From Bacillota bacterium (lineage in GTDB: Bacteria; Bacillota; Clostridia; Christensenellales; SZUA-584): a stretch of 64,000 nt of DNA. This document shows positions 54,973 through 64,000 of the stretch, piece after piece. How positions within the stretch are numbered: position 1 is the stretch's first letter; each line of letters begins with the position of its first letter. The notes under the pieces are model-generated. The model ran no database searches and had not been told where the DNA came from. It was given only the letters and a program-made list of their open reading frames with translations. The position numbers were made by a program, and so were the translations under genes. The stretch is from assembly GCA_023412005.1 (NCBI GenBank), contig JAEYOE010000031.1, positions 62,001 to 126,000 of the forward strand, given 5' to 3'.

Positions 54973-55652
54973 GGACCAACCTCAAATCGGTAACCGTAAC
55001 CGCGCAGTGTCTTAATATAGCCGCCGCATGCCCCGAGCTTTGTGCGGAGTCTGTTGATATGCGTATCGACAGTATTGGACGACCCCAAATAATCGTATCC
55101 CCAGACGGATTCCAGTATCTGATCGCGGCTGAGGGAAATGTTTTCATTCTCAATGAGATAAGCAAGCAGATCGTATTCTTTGCGGCTCAGTATCGCGGCC
55201 GCACCGCAAACACTCACTTCTCGGCCGTCCTGATTGATTGATATGTCACCGAAAACGGTACGCCTTTGCCCCCGACTTCGCCTCAAAAGCGCTTCTACGC
55301 GTGCGACCAGCACCATCGGCGTAAACGGCTTGATAATGTAATCGTCCGCACCGAACTCAAACCCCTTCACCTGGTCATAATCCTCGCCTTTGGCCGTCAG
55401 CATTAATATCGGGCACGATGTTTTCGATCTCAATTTCTGAGCGCAGGTCAGCCCGTCCATTTCCGGCATCATGATATCAAGTATCACCAAATCCGGTGAT
55501 ACCTCTTCGAATACGCGCAGAGCCTGCAGCCCGTTTTGCGCTTCTTCAACACGATACCCGCGGTTTTCCAGCACAATGCGCAGTAAATCTCTGAGACGGG
55601 TTTCATCGTCTGCCACCAATATGGTTTGCTTAACAAGATCATCCTGTTTCAT
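54969..55652 (-). CDS. OmpR/PhoB-family response regulator
   Basis: A 227-residue protein with receiver domain (acidic pocket DDE at 15-17, phospho-acceptor Asp59 in VILDIMMPEMDG, and the conserved Lys in LTAKG near 109) and C-terminal winged helix (about 130-225) with the RTKLGACGGYIKTLRGYGYRF ending within it. It lies 122 bases after the ABC permease gene, in the same direction, and overlaps the kinase gene by 4 bases. Confidence 0.96.
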   Translation of the reverse strand: MKQDDLVKQTILVADDETRLRDLLRIVLENRGYRVEEAQNGLQALRVFEEVSPDLVILDIMMPEMDGLTCAQKLRSKTSCPILMLTAKGEDYDQVKGFEFGADDYIIKPFTPMVLVARVEALLRRSRGQRRTVFGDISINQDGREVSVCGAAAILSRKEYDLLAYLIENENISLSRDQILESVWGYDYLGSSNTVDTHINRLRTKLGACGGYIKTLRGYGYRFEVGP

Positions 55653-55774
55653 ATCAGCCTCTTTTTTAATATACCACCCTAATATGTATTAAAAATGAAC
55701 ATTCTTCGAATCTTCTTGCGATTAACCGGCGGCACGCGCTCCCTATCGCACAATGCCGATATGGCATATGCACC

Positions 55775-56941
55775 TCATTCGTACCTGAGCGCTTCAATTG
55801 GATTGAGTTTTGATGCCTTGATCGCCGGATAAATACCAAACCCCACACCCACGATCAACGAGAATCCGAGAGCCATCAGCATCACGCCGGACTGAACCGT
55901 AACCTGCGAATCAATCAGCGACCCGACAAACCCCGACCCGAACTGGGCAAGTAATATACCGATCAAGCCGCCGATGCCGCTCACGATAATCGCTTCAAAC
56001 AGGAACTGCAGCAGTATATCCCGCCGCGTGGCACCTAGGGCTTTTTCAACACCGATCTCGCGTGTTCTTTCCATCACGGACACCAGCATAATATTCATGA
56101 TGCCAATGCCACCAACCAGCAGCGATATACCCGCAATACCACCCAACATGGCCGTTTGTGTGGCTGTCACCTCGTCAAGAGATTCAAGTATGCTGTCTTG
56201 GCTATTCACTGAGAATCCGTCGTCTTCCGCAGAATATTGCAGCAGATAATTCTCAATGGCGGCCTGCGAAATATCAACCGTGTCAGCGGAAGCTGCGCTC
56301 GCATAAATCGTGGAAATCGTCGTGTTCTGCATCATTCTTTGCGCCGTCACAAAAGGAATCATCACATTATCATCGGCTGATGTTGTTTCGTCGTCGCCCT
56401 GCTGTTCCAGAACACCAATGATATCATACTTCACACCGCCGATGGATATGGTTTCGCCTGTGACATCGAGCGACCCATAAAGATCAACAGCCACATTATA
56501 CCCAATCACCGCTACCTTAAAGCGGTTATCATTATCCCTGTCTGTGATGAAACGGCCGGAAACCAGTTCATACTCGCGTATATCCCTATAATCCGAAGTG
56601 ATACCTAAAACGCTCGTGTCTTCAATGCTCGTCGTCCCGTTTTTTACTGTGTAAGTCGACGCTACATAAGGTGACACTGCGCCTATGCCCGGCAGCTTTG
56701 CGATTCCTTCCACATCATCAAGGTTCATGTTCGCCCTGTTGTCCCGAATTCTGATGGTTAACAGATTAGAGCCGAGCCCCTCAATCTGTTCTGTAACCGC
56801 CGCGTTTGAGCTCTGCCCCACGGAAATCAGCGCCGTCACCGCAAATATACCGATGATGATGCCGAGCATCGTCAGGAACGAGCGAAGCTTGTGAACCCAC
56901 ACCGCATTAAACGCGGATATAACGACTTCAAATATGTTCAT
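55775..56941 (-). CDS. MacB-like ABC transporter permease
   Basis: A 388-residue FtsX/MacB-type membrane protein: TM1 near 20-42 after an [19 protein letters not shown] lead, a large extracytoplasmic MacB periplasmic-core domain (about 45-255), then three C-terminal helices. Such proteins act as mechanotransmitters that export peptides or drugs from outside the membrane. The ATG overlaps the ATPase stop (ATGA). Confidence 0.93.
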   Translation of the reverse strand: MNIFEVVISAFNAVWVHKLRSFLTMLGIIIGIFAVTALISVGQSSNAAVTEQIEGLGSNLLTIRIRDNRANMNLDDVEGIAKLPGIGAVSPYVASTYTVKNGTTSIEDTSVLGITSDYRDIREYELVSGRFITDRDNDNRFKVAVIGYNVAVDLYGSLDVTGETISIGGVKYDIIGVLEQQGDDETTSADDNVMIPFVTAQRMMQNTTISTIYASAASADTVDISQAAIENYLLQYSAEDDGFSVNSQDSILESLDEVTATQTAMLGGIAGISLLVGGIGIMNIMLVSVMERTREIGVEKALGATRRDILLQFLFEAIIVSGIGGLIGILLAQFGSGFVGSLIDSQVTVQSGVMLMALGFSLIVGVGFGIYPAIKASKLNPIEALRYE

Positions 56942-57639
56942 ATTTTGCTCCCCTTTTTCACATCCGAGACAATCTTTCCGTCAAAAAGCTGTATCACCCT
57001 GTCAGCCTGTTCGGCGATGTTGTTATCGTGCGTAATCAGTATGATGGTGTTGCCTGCCGCGTGCAGTTCTCTCATCATATTCATGATTTCTTTGCTGCTT
57101 TTTGAGTCGAGATTGCCCGTCGGCTCGTCTGCCAGTATCACCGGCGGTTTGTTGATCAGCGCCCGCGCAATGGCCACGCGCTGCTGCTGCCCGCCCGAAA
57201 GCGCCGCGGGCTTATGCTTCATTCTGTCGGTGAGTCCCACCTTATTGATGGCATCGAGCGCTCTATTCCGTCTCTCCTGCTTGCTTATTCCGGCGTATTT
57301 GGCCGGGCGCTCTACGTTTTCAAATGCTGTCATCTTCTTAAGCAGGTTAAACTGCTGAAAAATAAAACCGATTTTTTGGTTTCGCACCTTGGCCAGCCGT
57401 TTGTCCGAGAACTCGGAGATATCCTCTCCGTCGAGCAGATACGTACCCGATGTGGGCGTATCAAGACAGCCAATCATATTCATCAGCGTTGATTTTCCGC
57501 TGCCGGATGCCCCGACGATGGCGACGAACTCGCGCTCATTTATTCTAAGACTCACACCGTCGAGCGCGTGAACCTGCTCGCTGCCCATTTCGTAGATTTT
57601 ATACATATCCTTTATGTCGATTAAAGACATTGACATCAC
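56938..57639 (-). CDS. MacB-like ABC transporter ATP-binding protein
   Basis: The 233 residues include Walker [10 protein letters not shown] (about 43-51), signature LSGGQQQR, Walker [13 protein letters not shown] and switch THDNN. It matches the LolD/MacB subgroup. The exact start could be one of three ATGs within the first four codons; none has a strong ribosome site. It lies 33 bases after the adaptor gene. Confidence 0.94.
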   Translation of the reverse strand: MMSMSLIDIKDMYKIYEMGSEQVHALDGVSLRINEREFVAIVGASGSGKSTLMNMIGCLDTPTSGTYLLDGEDISEFSDKRLAKVRNQKIGFIFQQFNLLKKMTAFENVERPAKYAGISKQERRNRALDAINKVGLTDRMKHKPAALSGGQQQRVAIARALINKPPVILADEPTGNLDSKSSKEIMNMMRELHAAGNTIILITHDNNIAEQADRVIQLFDGKIVSDVKKGSKI

Positions 57640-57672
57640 CGCCTGTTCTTTATTATTGTAAGACAGATTATC

Positions 57673-59406
57673 TCAGTTAAATCCGGGTCGGCCGCCAAAA
57701 CCGCCGCTCGGCATTTGCGGTCTCTCACCGTTGCCGCCCGGCATTTGGCCCGGCATTTCGCCCATACCGCCCATCATAAAACCGAAGCTATCGGAATTAT
57801 CGTCAGCTTCAGCCGTCTGCAGCACCATCTCACCTTCACTCAAACCGCTTTTAACTTCGATGTAATAGGCGTTTTCGATACCAGTCTGTATCGCTCGCAC
57901 TTCGCCATACAACAGCTCGGTCCAATCAGACAGCACGCTGATACCGAGCGTCTTGGCATCCTCCCCCATATATTCGGCAAGGCCTGTGACATTGCCGCTG
58001 TTGATGAGCGCCTGTATAGCTGCTTTATCTGAATCTGTTCTGTCTACCTTTACCATCACATAGTTAGAATTGCCGGAGGTTCTCAGAGCATCGACGGGCA
58101 GCAGTACCGCCCCTGTCGTTTCCTGTGCTATTATTTCGCAGTTCAGCGTCATGTTGATTTTAAATCTGTCGTCGTCCTGAACCGTCACTTTCACACTGTA
58201 TGTCGTGATTCCGCCGGATGCCGTTCCCACATCGGAAATATCCGAGACGGTACCCGAAAACACATCATTCGGCAAGCTGTCCAGCGTAACATCCACATTC
58301 TGTCCGACCTTGATTGAATTGATATCGAGCTCGTCAACCGAAACCGTCGCTATCCAATCGTCGGTAGACTGGATCGACAGCAGCCCTGTTCCTTCCTCAC
58401 ATGTCATACCGTCTGAAGCCGATACCGAGCTGACAACGCCTGCCGTCGGAGACACAAGCTGCCCCGCGGCGATATACGCCGTCATCGTTTCATATTGCTC
58501 TTTCAAATCGGCGAGCGTATCATACATTTTCTTGACATCCAACGAATACTGCGACGCTTTGTATATGGTTTCGCCGGCTTCGATTTCATCATTTTCCGAG
58601 ACGTTCACATCGTCGATTATCCCGTAGCTGCTTGTTACCGGCACATAGGCAGCCAGCTCGATCTTGCCGGTAAAAAGCTCGCCGTCGTTTGCATCGTACA
58701 CCACTGCGTCTGCGCCGACTGTACGTGAGACGGTGTCAATGCTCACATAGAGCGCGCCGTTTTCACTTGTCACAACGCCTTCATAGGTGCGTCCCTCACA
58801 CTTAACTTTTACTGTTTCACCTTCGGACAATGCACTGTTTACCGCGCTGATAATTTCCCTCTCTTCCGTGGCAATCAGTGCCACGTAGCCGGTTTCATCC
58901 ATCACCGTCTGAATCTCATCATCCTCATCAAGCAACACGCTTTTCACCCAGCCGTCAACGGGCGATTTAATGGACAGCATCGTGCTTGTATTGTTTGTGG
59001 TATCAATGCTGATTTGCTGTGCCAAAATTTGAGTTTCAAGATCGTAAGCATTTTTTTGCATTTCGTCCACATTAAGCGTGGCGAACGGCTGATCAGCGCT
59101 GATAGTATCTCCCAGCTGCACCATAATTTCATTGATCACGAGCTGTCCGTCTGCTGTGATATTCAGCGTATTAGCGCTCGCAAGATTGCCGCTGCCCGAT
59201 ACCGTCAGCGAAATATCGCCCGTCCCGATGGTGTCATAGCTTGGCTCGCCGTTTTTTGTGTTTGCTCTTGCTGACGCGCCCGAAACACCAAAGTAAATTC
59301 CCAGCCCTGCGCAGATAATAACAACCGCCGTCATAATTAAGGCAATTCGTTTTGTTTTCTTTGTCATGTTTTTTATACTTAGCTTAACTTTATCCATTCT
59401 CTTCAC
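57673..59406 (-). CDS. HlyD/MacA-like efflux adaptor protein
   Basis: A 577-residue adaptor anchored by one N-terminal helix (about 21-42), with a paired lipoyl/barrel-sandwich region, two extra sandwich repeats (about 130-270, longer than in classical MacA), beta-barrel and membrane-proximal domains, and a C-terminal Gly/Met/Pro-rich tail (FGFMMGGMGEMPGQMPGG and following). It is the first gene of the operon adaptor-ATPase-permease-RR-HK. GAAAGGTGAAG precedes ATG. The flexible tail is seen in many Firmicutes homologues. Confidence 0.9.
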   Translation of the reverse strand: MKRMDKVKLSIKNMTKKTKRIALIMTAVVIICAGLGIYFGVSGASARANTKNGEPSYDTIGTGDISLTVSGSGNLASANTLNITADGQLVINEIMVQLGDTISADQPFATLNVDEMQKNAYDLETQILAQQISIDTTNNTSTMLSIKSPVDGWVKSVLLDEDDEIQTVMDETGYVALIATEEREIISAVNSALSEGETVKVKCEGRTYEGVVTSENGALYVSIDTVSRTVGADAVVYDANDGELFTGKIELAAYVPVTSSYGIIDDVNVSENDEIEAGETIYKASQYSLDVKKMYDTLADLKEQYETMTAYIAAGQLVSPTAGVVSSVSASDGMTCEEGTGLLSIQSTDDWIATVSVDELDINSIKVGQNVDVTLDSLPNDVFSGTVSDISDVGTASGGITTYSVKVTVQDDDRFKINMTLNCEIIAQETTGAVLLPVDALRTSGNSNYVMVKVDRTDSDKAAIQALINSGNVTGLAEYMGEDAKTLGISVLSDWTELLYGEVRAIQTGIENAYYIEVKSGLSEGEMVLQTAEADDNSDSFGFMMGGMGEMPGQMPGGNGERPQMPSGGFGGRPGFN

Positions 59407-59436
59407 CTTTCTGCCTTTGCGTTATTATTTACGTTC

Positions 59437-59490
59437 ATTATAAAAGCGACAATTAACAGCTTCCTGTAAAAAAAATGAATAAATAATGAA
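59437..59490 (-). promoter_or_regulatory. Efflux operon promoter with response-regulator-type direct repeats
   Basis: On the minus strand TATAAT (59437-59442) without a good -35 (AGGAAG at 17 bp). Just upstream is the direct repeat TTCATT-N5-TTCATT (59485-59490 and 59474-59479, 11-bp period). An activator site replacing a weak -35 is the usual design of OmpR/PhoB-type targets. Confidence 0.65.
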
Positions 59491-59576
59491 CAACATCATT
59501 TCTTTTTTAATATAAGTTTGATATATTAAATGAATTGGGGATTGCAATAAAAGCTGTTTTAGAGGTAATAGTATCG

Positions 59577-60611
59577 ATGGTCACGATTAAGGATATATCA
59601 AAAAGATGCGGCGTATCCGCCGCAACGGTCAGCAAAGCGCTGAATGGTTATAAGGATATCGGCGAAGAAACGGCCGAATATGTGCGCAATGTGGCAAAAG
59701 AGATGGGATATCTGCCCAACGCAGCAGCCCGTGCATTAAAAACGAACCGATCCAACAACATCGGTGTTTTGTTTGTTGATCAAACACACTGCGGATTAAC
59801 ACACGAATATTTTTCGTCCGTTCTCAACAGCTTTAAGGAAGAAGCCGAAAGCCGAGGCTTCGACATTACCTTCATCAGCAAAAACATCGGCACCTTTCAG
59901 ATGAGCTACTACGAGCACTGCAAATACCGCAACTGTGACGGCGTGGTGATAGCGAGCATCGATTTTAAAGACCCTGATGTTATTGAACTGGTCAACAGCG
60001 AAATTCCGACGGTAACGATTGATCACGTGTTCGACAACAGAACGGCGATATTATCGGACAACGTTGATTGTATCGGTAAGCTGCTGCATTATATTTACGA
60101 CAACGGCCACAGACGCATTGCTTATATACACGGTGAAGACACTTCGGTAACACAAAAGCGGCTCGCCAGCTTTTATAAGCAATGTATGTCGCTTGGGCTT
60201 GAGGTGCCACAAGATTATGTACAGCCGGCACTTTATCATGACCCAAAGTCAAGCGGGCTGGCCACGCGCAAGCTGCTGTCGCTGCCGGTACCGCCCACCT
60301 GTATTATGTATCCGGACGATTTTTCCATTATCGGGGGAATTAACGAGATTGAAAAGCAGGGGCTTTCAATACCTGATGATATCAGCGTTGCCGGGCACGA
60401 CGGCATCTATCTTTCACAGGTACTGCGCCCAAGGCTGACGACGCTCAAGCAGAATACGAAATTACTCGGCAAAGAGGCCGCTGCCAAGCTGATTGAAGCG
60501 ATCGAATCGCCCAAAACGTATATACCGCAGCAGGTGGTGGTGCCGACGCAGCTTGTGGAGGGCAAATCCGTGAAGAATATTCAAGCGTTATTAAACTTAG
60601 CGGATGGTTAA
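59577..60611 (+). CDS. LacI-family transcriptional regulator
   Basis: From ATG 59577 it is 344 residues: HTH (TIKDISKRCGVSAATVSKALNG, split at about 3-24), hinge helix with AARALKTNRS, and a periplasmic-binding-like effector domain starting NIGVLFVDQTH. GAGGTAAT lies 8-10 bases upstream; the earlier start at 59535 is less likely. No sugar genes lie next to it on the plus strand. It is separated from the downstream fusion enzyme (opposite strand) by a repeat-containing gap. Target and effector are unknown. Confidence 0.92.
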   Translation: MVTIKDISKRCGVSAATVSKALNGYKDIGEETAEYVRNVAKEMGYLPNAAARALKTNRSNNIGVLFVDQTHCGLTHEYFSSVLNSFKEEAESRGFDITFISKNIGTFQMSYYEHCKYRNCDGVVIASIDFKDPDVIELVNSEIPTVTIDHVFDNRTAILSDNVDCIGKLLHYIYDNGHRRIAYIHGEDTSVTQKRLASFYKQCMSLGLEVPQDYVQPALYHDPKSSGLATRKLLSLPVPPTCIMYPDDFSIIGGINEIEKQGLSIPDDISVAGHDGIYLSQVLRPRLTTLKQNTKLLGKEAAAKLIEAIESPKTYIPQQVVVPTQLVEGKSVKNIQALLNLADG

Positions 60612-60950
60612 TTAAGCGCCATATGTTCTATTGTTAAGCAATCTGGTCGGCATACTGAGCATAAGTTTCTGATATGCATACGCAACGGTCAGCAGCCGCA
60701 AAAGTTTGTTACTGGCTGCCTCTTGAGGGGCGAGTCTTATCAAATGCATTAAAGATATCTATGACGCATATTTAGGCTTTTCCTTGAGGAGAAGCTGTCG
60801 CCAATAGGCGACTGATGGGTCTTCGTTTCGTCATATTATATATATCTTAGATTACGCTTTTCTATCGAAAAACTATTTTACTTATAGCTAAAGCCTTTTG
60901 GAACCCCCGACAATACCGCGGCATTACCGAGGGTATTCTGTAGACAAAAA
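60612..60950. repeat. Non-coding gap with family 2 repeat (copy 2)
   Basis: At about 60779-60826 the sequence CCTTGAGGAGAAGCTGTCGC and GGCGACTGATGGG matches, in reverse orientation, the family at 44.3 kb. The rest is A+T-rich with no gene that I can support and no clear LacI terminator. Confidence 0.55.
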
Positions 60951-60978
60951 GAGCAGACGATTTATTTGTCGCCTGCTC
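60951..60978 (-). terminator. Terminator of the ligase-ACP-oxoamine synthase gene
   Basis: On the minus strand GAGCAGGCGA/TCGTCTGCTC (one G:T pair) with an 8-base loop, followed by TTTTT, 15 bases after the stop. Confidence 0.88.
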
Positions 60979-60992
60979 GTGTTTTTTTGGGT

Positions 60993-63900
60993 CTATTTTC
61001 TTTTTCTTAAGCCTCGTTGTGCGTACAGCTTCTCCAGCGTATCCAGCGCGTAATCAAGCTGCTGCGGCTTATGCTCGCTGATCAGGCAGAAGCGCAAGCG
61101 CGCCTGATGCTTCGGCACAGCGGGATAAACCGCCGGCGGCACAAACACGCCATTTTCCAGCATCAGCGTCGACAGCTCATACGCATCGTTATCCTCCCCT
61201 ACCATAATCGGCACAATGGCCGTTTCCTTGGCGAGGCAGGTGTCAAAACCGCGCTGCTGCGCGCCTTCCACGAAATACTTGATGTTTGCGTGAAGAGCGT
61301 CCACACGCGGATTACCCTCCATCATGATTTTAACAGCTTCAAGCGATGCTGCGGCCAGAGGCGGGCTGATGCCCACCGAGAACATAAAGCCGGGAACCGA
61401 ATACCTAAGATAGTCGACCAGGCTCTGTTCTCCTGCCAGATAACCGCCGCAGGTGCCGAGACCTTTGCTGAGCGTTCCCATCTTGATATCCACATCACCC
61501 GGCAGCAGATTGAAATAATCATCCACGCCGCCGCCGCTTGGCCCGATGACGCAGCTTGAGTGCGCTTCGTCCACCATCAGGAATGCGTCGTACTTCTTCT
61601 TCAGCGCCACAAAGTCAGGTATCGGGGCAATGTCTCCGTCCATCGAATACACGCCTTCTACCACAATCAGTATCTTCTCGTACTTATCCCGCGCGGCTTT
61701 AAGCATATGCTCCAGCATTTCAAAATTGTTGTGAGGAAACGCTTTGGTATCGCTCTTTGATAGCTGACACCCTTGGGTGATCGAGTTGTGGGACAGCGCA
61801 TCATAGAGTATCAGGTCTCTCTCGTTGCAAAAGTTGCCCACAAAGGTCACATTTGTGGAATGCCCGCCCACCAGCACAAGCGCGTCGTCGGTATGCTTCC
61901 ATTTGGCAATGGTGCGCTCTAATTCGCGGTACAGCGTTTTTTCGCCCGCGATAAGGCGCGAACCGGATGCGGATGTGCCGTATTCGTCGATGGCTTTTTT
62001 AGCCGCTTCCGAGGTGCGCGGATGGCCCGACATGCCCACATAATTATACGACGCAAGGTTGATGATTTCACGCCCCGCCACCACCGATGTATCGCTGAGC
62101 ACCGAATCATGCGCAACGAAGTATGGGTCCTTTATCCCTGCGTCCTGCAAGCCAAGCAGGCGCTTGGCATATTCCTCATACTCACGCGACTGGTCGAAGC
62201 GTGCTATTTTTCTTATGTCCTTGGGTTTGCAATCCTCACGCCGTTCTTCGATATGATGAATCTTTCTATACAGCAGGCGCGACAGGTCGTCTACATTCGC
62301 ACAGGAGAAATACTCGGTATCCGGAATGATCACGCCGTACATTTCTTCGGCCTTGGAAAACACGCCGAGGCTCGATAAGCTGTCGCCCCCGAGGTCTTCC
62401 ACAAAGTGATCGGTATCCTTGATCGATTTGGGGTCGAGCCCGAGCACGTCCGCAAAAATGCCCCTGATTCTTTCCATAATGCTGGAAAGCTCGGTATCAT
62501 CGTAGCACGCCTTTGTAACTGGCTCGTCGATAATAATTGAATGCTTCACAACACCGCTGCGGATATCAATTTCTTCAAAGCTGCCCTGCCCGCGTTCCAG
62601 CGCTTCCTTAACCTTTTGACGGCGCACCTTAATGCCGTTCGCAAGCGGCAGCGGCTCCAAAGACAAGTACGCTTTTTGCAGCTTTTTATAGATCGGCAGC
62701 AGCCCGTTGATGCGCGTGATTTCCGCAATCAGCTCGCTTACCTTGTTTGCGTCGGCTGCGTTGTCTCCCATGTGCACAATCAGCGTTGTGTTATCGTACA
62801 CACCCTTAACCGCGATACCCGTTACACAGATGTGCTCCACATGCGGCAGCTCCGAAAAACTGTCTTCCAGCTCGTCAGGATAGATATTCTCGCCGGATTC
62901 GTTGATGATAACGTCTTTTATTCGGCCTTCGATATAATAGCGGCCGTTCACCTCTCGAACGATGTCTCCCGATGAAAACCAGCCTTCTTCGCGCGCGATA
63001 TACACACCGTCGACCATGCGTCCCGAATGAATCGCTTCGCCTTTTATCTGCAGCTCGCCCGTGTCCGATCCGTCCTGCTTTAATATGCGGTACTCCATCG
63101 GGGAAAACGGTTTACCGACGCTGGCATCCAGCTTGGTATCAATTTTTGAGGAAAGCTCCACCGAATCGATACCCGTTTCGGTCATGCCGAAGCCGGATAC
63201 AAGCGGATAACCGATTGAGTTAATAATTTTCAGCGTTTCGGGCTGAATATGCCCGCCGCCGCTGATACAAAACTCTATGCTGTCACCCACAAGCTTGTTT
63301 TGTATATCCTTGAAGAACAAGCCAGACACCAGCTTGCGTCCGGCTTTTCCAAGACGCCGCTGCAGCTTAATGCTAAGGTCACTCGCGTTCATCAGCTTGT
63401 CGTAGGTTTCCTCACCCTGGAGCCTCGCCTTTCTCACTATGCCTTTGGCCACGTTGTTCCAAAGCAGCGGCACAGCGTAAATATGCGTGACCTTATGCTC
63501 CTTACAGGCCGACATAATCACATCTGCCGTGCGGCTGCGTATGAAAACAATTGTTTTGCCGAAAAATGTGTACCACATATAAACAGCAATCAAGCCGAAA
63601 ATATGATGGAACGGCAGAAACGCCAATTGTTTAATAGGCCCGTTGTGAATAATTTCTTTGTTGTTTTTATACACATACTCGGCAAGCAGCACCTGCGCGC
63701 ACAAGGCTTTTTCGTTGTAAACGTAAACCTTGGGCGTGGCTGTTGTGCCCGAGGTGCAAAGCGCAATGCCGTCGCCGTATGTCGGCACGAACATTTCATT
63801 CTTCGCGTCGATGCTCAAAAAGCTGTCCGGATGAATCACCTTGATGCCGCCGACATCCACCGGTGTGTCCGTGACAACAGTGCGCGAACCCGCTTGTTTT

Positions 63901-64000
63901 AGTACATGCAACAGCTGGGCATCGTCGCCGCCCGCGTCGAGCAGCAGCGGGCGAAACCCTGCCAGTATGACTGACCAAAATGCCGCCGGCCACAACGGGT
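60993..64000 (-). CDS. Multidomain AMP-ligase / acyl carrier / alpha-oxoamine synthase (5' end outside window)
   Basis: The frame is open to the window edge; the TTG at 63995 reads as an internal Leu. Visible domains in order: (1) adenylating ligase (about 1-475) with TSGTTATPK, GFGMTETG, the GDI and EGRIKDVIINESGENIYP motifs and catalytic Lys in NGIKVRR; (2) acyl carrier domain (about 500-575) with the phosphopantetheine Ser in LGGDSLSS; (3) PLP-dependent alpha-oxoamine synthase (about 600-1000) with ALSHNS, DEAHSSCVIG and the PLP-Lys in GTLSKGLG. The ligase probably loads a fatty acid onto the carrier, and the third domain condenses it with an amino acid with loss of CO2, as in serine palmitoyltransferase, KBL or BioF. 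Amino acid and chain are unknown. Confidence 0.88.
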   Translation of the reverse strand, partial: PLWPAAFWSVILAGFRPLLLDAGGDDAQLLHVLKQAGSRTVVTDTPVDVGGIKVIHPDSFLSIDAKNEMFVPTYGDGIALCTSGTTATPKVYVYNEKALCAQVLLAEYVYKNNKEIIHNGPIKQLAFLPFHHIFGLIAVYMWYTFFGKTIVFIRSRTADVIMSACKEHKVTHIYAVPLLWNNVAKGIVRKARLQGEETYDKLMNASDLSIKLQRRLGKAGRKLVSGLFFKDIQNKLVGDSIEFCISGGGHIQPETLKIINSIGYPLVSGFGMTETGIDSVELSSKIDTKLDASVGKPFSPMEYRILKQDGSDTGELQIKGEAIHSGRMVDGVYIAREEGWFSSGDIVREVNGRYYIEGRIKDVIINESGENIYPDELEDSFSELPHVEHICVTGIAVKGVYDNTTLIVHMGDNAADANKVSELIAEITRINGLLPIYKKLQKAYLSLEPLPLANGIKVRRQKVKEALERGQGSFEEIDIRSGVVKHSIIIDEPVTKACYDDTELSSIMERIRGIFADVLGLDPKSIKDTDHFVEDLGGDSLSSLGVFSKAEEMYGVIIPDTEYFSCANVDDLSRLLYRKIHHIEERREDCKPKDIRKIARFDQSREYEEYAKRLLGLQDAGIKDPYFVAHDSVLSDTSVVAGREIINLASYNYVGMSGHPRTSEAAKKAIDEYGTSASGSRLIAGEKTLYRELERTIAKWKHTDDALVLVGGHSTNVTFVGNFCNERDLILYDALSHNSITQGCQLSKSDTKAFPHNNFEMLEHMLKAARDKYEKILIVVEGVYSMDGDIAPIPDFVALKKKYDAFLMVDEAHSSCVIGPSGGGVDDYFNLLPGDVDIKMGTLSKGLGTCGGYLAGEQSLVDYLRYSVPGFMFSVGISPPLAAASLEAVKIMMEGNPRVDALHANIKYFVEGAQQRGFDTCLAKETAIVPIMVGEDNDAYELSTLMLENGVFVPPAVYPAVPKHQARLRFCLISEHKPQQLDYALDTLEKLYAQRGLRKRK

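Noticed and set aside
1..64000. tRNA, rRNA, CRISPR, prophage or transposase genes
   Set aside because: None seen. The repeats present are short, irregular and non-coding, and lack the regular spacing of a CRISPR array.

Overview
The window comes from the chromosome of an endospore-forming, Gram-positive, anaerobic-type bacterium, most likely class Clostridia. Evidence: YabP and YabQ (cortex/sporulation proteins), a DivIC-type divisome protein, a SpoVB/MurJ-family flippase, a YabN-like MazG protein, a paired GlgC/GlgD glycogen system, a ferredoxin-dependent 2-oxoacid oxidoreductase, a T-box leader and strong AGGAGG ribosome sites. G+C is intermediate. I do not name a species. I see no rRNA, tRNA, CRISPR array, prophage or insertion sequence.

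Layout. 1-1.9 kb: pgk and trmL (minus). 2-5.5 kb: murJ/spoVB-like, yabN/mazG, hup (plus). 5.5-10 kb: an acyltransferase with a zinc-ribbon tail, a GltS-like carrier and a GPH sugar symporter (plus). 10-17 kb: secA, prfB, an EFR1-type flavodoxin-ferredoxin, yabP, yabQ, divIC and ppx (minus). The yab sporulation/division cluster that is contiguous in many relatives is therefore split into two opposed halves. 17.2-19.9 kb: four-subunit 2-oxoacid:ferredoxin oxidoreductase (plus). 20-22.8 kb: catalase and two membrane proteins. 22.8-23.4 kb: gene remnant and dispersed repeats. 23.4-31.4 kb: branched-chain amino acid operon ilvN-ilvC-cimA-leuB-ilvD-ilvB (minus) behind a consensus promoter and a T-box leader whose specifier reads as AUC (Ile). 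31.4-41.7 kb: glycogen operon glgB-glgC-glgD-glgA-glgP-GH13 amylase (minus), tightly packed. 41.9-44.8 kb: decayed small genes (a frameshifted membrane protein and a GyrI-like gene with a nonsense codon), DUF3788, a TipAS-type MerR regulator, repeats and a CopZ-like protein. 45-51 kb: diguanylate cyclase, GntR/ABC operon with a visible operator, OadB plus a 45-residue OadG, a spore-surface-like jelly-roll protein, a 55-residue protein. 51-53.4 kb: MATE exporter, an unknown protein, and a candidate small RNA. 53.4-59.4 kb: an HlyD/MacB-type efflux system with its own two-component system. 59.5-60.6 kb: LacI regulator. 61-64 kb: a truncated multidomain enzyme, AMP-ligase + acyl carrier + alpha-oxoamine synthase.

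How it fits together. The BCAA operon makes isoleucine precursors from pyruvate by the citramalate route, but leuCD and a transaminase are absent here. The glg operon contains both synthesis (GlgB/C/D/A) and breakdown (GlgP, GH13). The efflux operon carries an 11-bp-period direct repeat upstream of its -10, which suggests that its own OmpR-type regulator activates it. The most unusual gene is the ligase-ACP-oxoamine synthase fusion at the right edge. It looks like a self-contained machine for condensing an activated acyl chain with an amino acid to an aminoketone (sphingoid-base-like or related). Its substrates cannot be read from the sequence and its N-terminus lies outside the window.
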